NCBI GenBank assembly: GCA_902799465.1
Contig: CADCAS010000013.1
Location: 1 to 52,997, forward strand
DNA length: 52,997 bases
Direction of reading: 5' to 3'
Source: an uncultured Eubacteriales bacterium
Lineage (GTDB): Bacteria; Bacillota; Clostridia; Christensenellales; Aristaeellaceae
Below the pieces are notes generated by a model. It saw only the letters and a program-made list of their open reading frames with translations. It was not told the origin of the DNA and made no database searches. Below are positions 51,045 through 52,997 of the stretch, one piece after another. Each line of letters begins with the position of its first letter. The stretch's first letter is position 1. The translations under genes and the position numbers were made by a program.

Positions 51045-51848
51045 TCACAGCAGCCTCTCCAGCGCCGCGGCGATGCCGTTTTCATTGTTCGACAGCGTGA
51101 CCATATCTGCCGCCGCCTTCACATCCTCGCTGGCGTTCCCCATGGCGACGCCCACGCCCGCGACCCTGAGCATTTCGATGTCGTTCTGAGAATCGCCGAA
51201 GGCGATGGTCTGGCTGATGTCGATACCCGCGCTGCGACAGGCGGAGCGGAGTCCCTCGCCCTTGTTCACCGATGCGGGGATCACCTCCAGATAAAAGGGC
51301 GCGGTCTGGACCACCGTCAGTGCGGGAGGGAGGAAGGACGCGATGGCCGCCTGCGCCTCCCTGAGCAGGCCCGGTTCGACCGACATGAGGATCTTGCAGG
51401 GGGAGAAGGGGAGGCGCTCCGCAAGATCGGGAAGGACGGAGCAGGCCATCCGATTGTTCCAGCATTCGTACTGGACCATATATCCGTCCGCGTCCTCGAC
51501 GTAAAACTGCTTCCCGTCGTCCAGAATCGGCGTGACGGAGAGGCGCTTCAGTTCGCGCAGTATGGATTTGGTCTGCTCCAGTTCCATCGAGCAAGCAGCG
51601 AGGTGCTTTCCCGTCCCGGCCTCTACGATCAGGCCGCCGTTATAGGCCATCAGAAGGCCGTTGTGGGCAGTCAGATCGAGCGCGTCCCTCTCCTTGTACA
51701 GGCCAGGGAGGGGACGGGCCGAAGCCAGCAATAGACGGATGCCGCGCGCCTGGGCGGAGAGGAGCGCTTGCAGCGTGGGCGCGTCGATCGTCTTCTGGTC
51801 ATTGTTCAGTGTGCCATCCAGATCCATGGCGATGAGCTTGTAGGTCAT
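51045..51848 (-). CDS. Cof-type HAD-IIB family hydrolase
   Basis: 267 residues. HAD motif I MDLDGTLNND with the nucleophile Asp, motif II LLASARPLPGL, motif III Lys in NKGEGLRSA, motif IV IAFGDSQNDIEML. The large C2 cap (about 80-190) defines the Cof/IIB branch, which acts on sugar phosphates, FMN or similar small phosphates. The normal substrate is not predictable. No good ribosome-binding site is visible before ATG 51848 apart from AGCGGGAG. Confidence 0.88.
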   Translation of the reverse strand: MTYKLIAMDLDGTLNNDQKTIDAPTLQALLSAQARGIRLLLASARPLPGLYKERDALDLTAHNGLLMAYNGGLIVEAGTGKHLAACSMELEQTKSILRELKRLSVTPILDDGKQFYVEDADGYMVQYECWNNRMACSVLPDLAERLPFSPCKILMSVEPGLLREAQAAIASFLPPALTVVQTAPFYLEVIPASVNKGEGLRSACRSAGIDISQTIAFGDSQNDIEMLRVAGVGVAMGNASEDVKAAADMVTLSNNENGIAAALERLL

Positions 51849-51879
51849 TTTGATGTACTCCCGCTGTATTCAGTATCGT

Positions 51880-52433
51880 TCATCTGTCAGCGCGTCGGAC
51901 CGATCCCAATTCCTCCTTGGCGAACTGCTCCGTAAGGTGGATATTTCGGTTGCTCCAGGGGATCAGCCTCTGGCCATCCAATGCCTTGGAGAATATCAGT
52001 ACCCTGCACTTTTGACAGGCGGGGTCCTCCGCGCAGCAATAGGGCTCGCTGCTGTAGCCGTTCGATCTGTAGAAGGCGATCGCGACGTCATTGTCCACCG
52101 CGCCGGTATAGAGCCGCGCAAACCGATAGCCCCTGGCAATGGCCATCTCTTCAAACAGGCGCAGAGCCTCGGAGCCGCGGCCGTGCCTTCTTGCGCCCTT
52201 TCTGATCCCAAACCACCCCAGCCAGGCGTTTTCACGGTCTCCGGGAGAATGATAGAGCCCCGTGATGCCCACGCAGTCATCGCCCTCATAGAGCAGATAA
52301 TACTCATAGTCGGTCGTGCGTCGATGGACTCCTCGTAATTCACCCTTGCGCTCTCTTTGGGAAAGAACTCCGCCTGAATCCTGACGGCGTCATTGAGATT
52401 GAGCGCGGTGATTCTCTTAAGGGTCACGCACAT
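51880..52433 (-). pseudogene. GNAT-family N-acetyltransferase, frameshifted
   Basis: Two frames on the minus strand together make one GNAT protein. The N-terminal part from ATG 52433 reads MCVTLKRITALNLNDAVRIQ to VNYEESID; the C-terminal part in another frame reads TTDYEYYLLYEGDDCVGITG, then the acetyl-CoA loop GWFGIRKGARRHGRG and AVDNDVAIAFYRSNGY. The shift falls near 52315-52325. The span is 554 bases, one short of a multiple of three, which fits a single lost base. Either a pseudogene or a sequencing or assembly error. The C-terminal tail includes a cysteine-containing CAEDPACQKC not usual in the family. Confidence 0.75.
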
Positions 52434-52560
52434 CACTTCCTGATCTGCTTCATGTTTTTGGTCAAGCAAAGCCCGAACAGAATGCCGGGAGATCCTGTCA
52501 TAATAGCATTCTACCACACATTCAACCGCCCGGCAACAGGAAAAATGGCATCGAACACGG

Positions 52561-52997
52561 GGCTGTAAAAAAAGTCCCACGGAAAAGCAGCCAAGCTGGA
52601 GACAGCGAGGCTGCTTTGTGGTAGAATGAAGGTGATGAAACAACAAACTACCAAGAGGCAGCTCAAAATGCCACTGGAAATAGAAAAAATAATCGAAATA
52701 GAAGATGCGGTGTATAGCTTCAGCGAGATCATGGATCGCATTGACCTGAGAAGATTTCTTGTGAAGAAGGATAGCAAGATAGGTCGGAAAAGGTGCGACG
52801 GTGTGAAGCTGTTGAAGATCATACTGTTTTGCTTCATGGAGAATGGCTATGCGTCATTGCGGTATCTTGTGAAGTGCTGCAAGACGGACATACGGTATAT
52901 GTGGCTGTTGGATGGCATGAAAGCGCCGAGCCATATGAAATTTGCGAACTTCATCAACGAAGAGTTGACAGACGCGATAGAGGAAATATTTCTGGCA
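52561..52997 (+). mobile_element. insertion sequence, left part (cut by window edge)
   Basis: A putative left terminal repeat GGCTGTAAAAAAAGTCCCAC begins near 52561, followed by a hairpin (AGCAGCC at 52586-52592 with GGCTGCT) and a transposase gene that runs off the window. Terminal sequences of this form are what I recall for IS1182-type elements. The right end and target duplication cannot be seen. Bases 52434-52560 hold a weak promoter for the GNAT gene (TTGCCG, 17 bases, TAGAAT on the minus strand) and nothing else. Confidence 0.6.
52635..52997 (+). CDS. transposase N-terminal part (IS1182/DUF772-like), partial
   Basis: An open frame of 121 codons without a stop to the window end. After a charged start (MKQQTTKRQLKMPLEIEK) comes the DUF772-like domain: IDLRRFLVKKDSK, CDGVKLLKIILFCFMENGYA, KTDIRYMWLLDGMKAPSH and KFANFINEELTDAI. 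This segment binds DNA in IS1182/IS5-type transposases; the DDE catalytic part lies beyond the edge. The codon use is clearly more AT-rich than the neighbouring genes, which supports recent transfer. AAGGTG lies just before ATG 52635. Confidence 0.8.
   Translation, partial: MKQQTTKRQLKMPLEIEKIIEIEDAVYSFSEIMDRIDLRRFLVKKDSKIGRKRCDGVKLLKIILFCFMENGYASLRYLVKCCKTDIRYMWLLDGMKAPSHMKFANFINEELTDAIEEIFLA

Overview
The window reads as a high-GC chromosomal segment of an anaerobic, spore-forming Clostridia-type Firmicute, probably an uncultured gut lineage. The evidence is a SpoVT sporulation regulator, T-box control of the trp operon, an electron-bifurcating [FeFe] hydrogenase (HydABC), an oxygen-sensitive class III ribonucleotide reductase, acetyl-CoA synthase (AcsB), strong AGGAGG ribosome-binding sites and near-consensus TTGACA/TATAAT promoters. 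There is no phage and no large genomic island. Mobile DNA is limited to MITE-like palindromic repeats, an 84-bp palindromic insertion inside trpA, and the start of one insertion sequence at the right edge.

Layout. 1-2931: a eukaryote-type glycogen branching enzyme, then a BrnT-type toxin and its antitoxin. 3020-5149: acsB alone. 5309-8244: a MITE, a YesL-like membrane protein, a U32 peptidase and spoVT. 8380-13188: a four-gene BMP-type nucleoside ABC importer. 13306-16828: an EFR1 flavodoxin/ferredoxin and, divergently, a lipid-type operon (E2-like acyltransferase, PlsC, PAP2). 16898-21066: hydCBA. 21347-25997: a large GGDEF/EAL/PAS protein, and divergently a TPR protein with a nucleotidyltransferase-like partner. 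26137-30491: nrdG, nrdD and trxB, with two NrdR boxes before nrdD. 30520-33621: glycosyltransferase, YdcF protein, a MITE and a lipid kinase. 33637-34032: two predicted small RNAs. 34124-38487: metA, small Cys-rich proteins, tRNA-Lys, a K+ channel and a membrane protein. 38708-45960: T-box(Trp) and trpEGDCFBA plus an ACT protein. 45985-50066: on the other strand, a leader peptide, an aromatic-type ABC importer and DAHP synthase. 50309-52997: SDR, HAD phosphatase, a frameshifted GNAT gene and a transposase.

How it fits together. Aromatic amino acid supply is controlled from two facing operons that share one terminator. The trp operon is read through a T-box whose specifier is the Trp codon TGG. 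The opposing operon (importer plus the first enzyme of the shikimate pathway) appears to use a different mechanism: a 45-residue leader peptide with seven Phe codons in 13, followed by a terminator hairpin. This resembles the pheA leader of enteric bacteria and is unusual for a Firmicute. Energy and redox genes (acsB, hydABC, EFR1, nrdD-redoxin fusion, trxB) indicate a strictly anaerobic, H2- and ferredoxin-linked metabolism.

The most notable items are the in-frame three-hairpin insertion in trpA with a 5-bp target duplication, the Phe-rich leader, the two adjacent small-RNA candidates at 33.6-34.0 kb (one resembling the raiA motif class, one with C-rich loops), and a MITE family that keeps its ends but swaps its interior. 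All assignments come from reading the sequence; no database search was run.
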